A stretch of DNA of 32,700 nucleotides, taken from the NCBI GenBank assembly GCA_964564435.1, contig CAZMAT010000020.1, positions 1 through 32,700 of the forward strand, given 5' to 3'. Position numbers and translations under genes: made by a program. Source of the DNA: Fermentibacter sp964564435. Its GTDB lineage: Bacteria; Fermentibacterota; Fermentibacteria; Fermentibacterales; Fermentibacteraceae. Under the pieces are notes generated by a model that was not told the DNA's origin, did no database searches, and saw nothing but the letters and a program-made list of their open reading frames with translations. Positions within the stretch are counted from its first letter, which is position 1; the number at the start of each line of letters is the position of its first letter. Positions 31,984 through 32,700 of this stretch are shown piece by piece.

Positions 31984-32700
31984 CCTTCCCGCCGCCTCTG
32001 CGGGAATACCTCTCGAGCTTCCTGTGGAGGGTGCTCTCGTCTATCCCCAGGAGCTTCGCGGCAAGCTTCTTCTGCCCTCCGGCCCTGTGGTCGAGCACGA
32101 AGCGGATCCAGGCCTCCTCGACCTCGTGCAGGGCCGGGATCGAGCCCGAATCCTGGAACGCGGGAACCTGGCCTGCTTCCTCCGCCGTGCCGCCATCCTG
32201 CAGAGAATCGACGGGAGCGGACGGGGTTCTCTGCGTCACAGTGGAAGCCGTGAACGTGTCGGGCAGGTCGCGCAATGTGACGCTGTCGCCGCGCACCATG
32301 ACGCAGAGGCGCTCGACGAGGTTCTCGAGCTCGCGGACGTTGCCCGGCCACGGGTACTGCTGGAGGGCCTTCATCGCGTCGGGGGCGAACTTCTTCACGG
32401 GAGCCCCGAACTTGGACGCATAGAGCCTGTTGAAGCGCTCGACGAGCAGGGGTATGTCGGCCGCCCTCTCTCGCAGTGCCGGGACGTGCAGGGGGATGAC
32501 GTTGAGCCTGTAGAAGAGGTCGGCCCTGTACTCTCCCGCATCCACCCTGCTCTTGAGGTCGACGTTGGTGGCTGCGATCAGCCTCACGTCGAAAGGCACG
32601 GGCTTGGTTCCGCCTACGGGAAGCACCTGCCTCTCCTGGAGGGCTCGGAGCAGCTTCACCTGCAGGTCGCGGTCGAGCTCGCTCACCTCGTCGAGCAGGA
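31976..32700 (-). CDS. sigma-54-dependent transcriptional activator (NtrC family), partial (5' end off the right edge)
   Basis: The visible 241 codons begin inside the Walker B region (L-L-D-E-V-S-E-L) and cover the rest of the AAA+ domain: L-I-A-A-T-N, R-A-D-L-F-Y-R-L-N-V, the R-E-R-A-A-D-I-P-L-L segment and P-W-P-G-N-V-R-E-L. A linker and a Fis-type helix-turn-helix (about the last 45 residues, A-A-K-L-L-G-I-D-E-S-T-L-H-R-K-L) follow. Such activators open sigma-54 promoters. The N-terminal receiver or sensor domain and GAFTGA loop are outside the window. Two pilin genes with possible sigma-54 promoters lie 1.5 kb downstream, which suggests a PilR-like role (inference). The stop codon at 31976 overlaps the start of the DUF2723 gene. 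Confidence 0.92.
   Translation of the reverse strand, partial: LLDEVSELDRDLQVKLLRALQERQVLPVGGTKPVPFDVRLIAATNVDLKSRVDAGEYRADLFYRLNVIPLHVPALRERAADIPLLVERFNRLYASKFGAPVKKFAPDAMKALQQYPWPGNVRELENLVERLCVMVRGDSVTLRDLPDTFTASTVTQRTPSAPVDSLQDGGTAEEAGQVPAFQDSGSIPALHEVEEAWIRFVLDHRAGGQKKLAAKLLGIDESTLHRKLERYSRRGGGKVD

Noticed and set aside
1..32700. CRISPR array or known defence island
   Set aside because: No regularly spaced repeats and no cas, restriction or other defence genes were seen apart from the broken MntA-HepT pair.

Overview
The window is GC-rich (clearly above 60% by eye) and densely coded on both strands, with short intergenic gaps and good Shine-Dalgarno sites. It looks like a bacterial chromosome segment. 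Two secreted proteins end in a FlgD-like/type IX-type C-terminal sorting domain (N-P-x-x, then W-D-G and P-x-G-x-Y). There are type IV pilins and a CASTOR/POLLUX-type channel. Together these suggest a GC-rich lineage of, or near, the FCB superphylum (a Fermentibacterota-, Eisenbacteria- or Latescibacterota-like group). That placement is inference and weak. No ribosomal marker is present; the only RNA gene found is tRNA-Asn(GTT).

Layout. 1-2020 (minus): a putative channel with RCK-like domains, running off the left edge, preceded by a membrane protein of unknown role. 2079-4484 (minus): a three-PAS hybrid histidine kinase with receiver, divergent from a MurJ/MviN-type flippase (4652-6250, plus). 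6239-8355 (minus): two coupled GT4-like glycosyltransferases. 8356-9574: a RAYT-type (REP-associated tyrosine) transposase gene enclosed by 33-bp terminal inverted repeats, fitted between the start codon of one gene and the stop codon of the next. 9578-11801 (minus): an ArsB/NhaD-type permease with an EIIA-CBS-CBS regulator. 12033-14968: a DUF3592-like protein, a secreted sorting-domain protein, a methyltransferase and a small secreted protein. 15010-17230 (minus): an AlkD-like protein and an exported erythromycin-esterase-like protein. 17882-19576 (plus): a clostripain-family peptidase. 19577-21857: an accessory stretch with a decayed nucleotidyltransferase remnant, a small-molecule kinase and an MntA/HepT toxin-antitoxin pair whose HepT reading frame is broken twice. 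21858-21933: tRNA-Asn.

21974-27588 (minus) reads as one operon: a GT-C-like membrane protein, a fused polysaccharide pyruvyl transferase/FrhB-like protein, an AglD-type flippase-like protein and a soluble histidine kinase. 27686-29560 (plus) is a second large membrane protein, closed by a strong hairpin shared with the convergent pilin genes. 29609-30522 (minus) holds two type IV pilins, each preceded by a possible sigma-54 promoter. 30658-31983 is a DUF2723-like membrane protein. At the right edge is a truncated sigma-54-dependent activator. The main theme is cell-surface glycan and surface-structure assembly: flippases, glycosyltransferases, pyruvyl transferase and pilins. Signalling proteins and small accessory insertions are scattered through it.

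I did not find a convincing wholly new system. The best leads are the inverted-repeat-bounded RAYT element, the twice-frameshifted HepT with a nearby decayed MntA copy, the pyruvyl transferase-FrhB fusion, and the permease paired with an EIIA-CBS protein.
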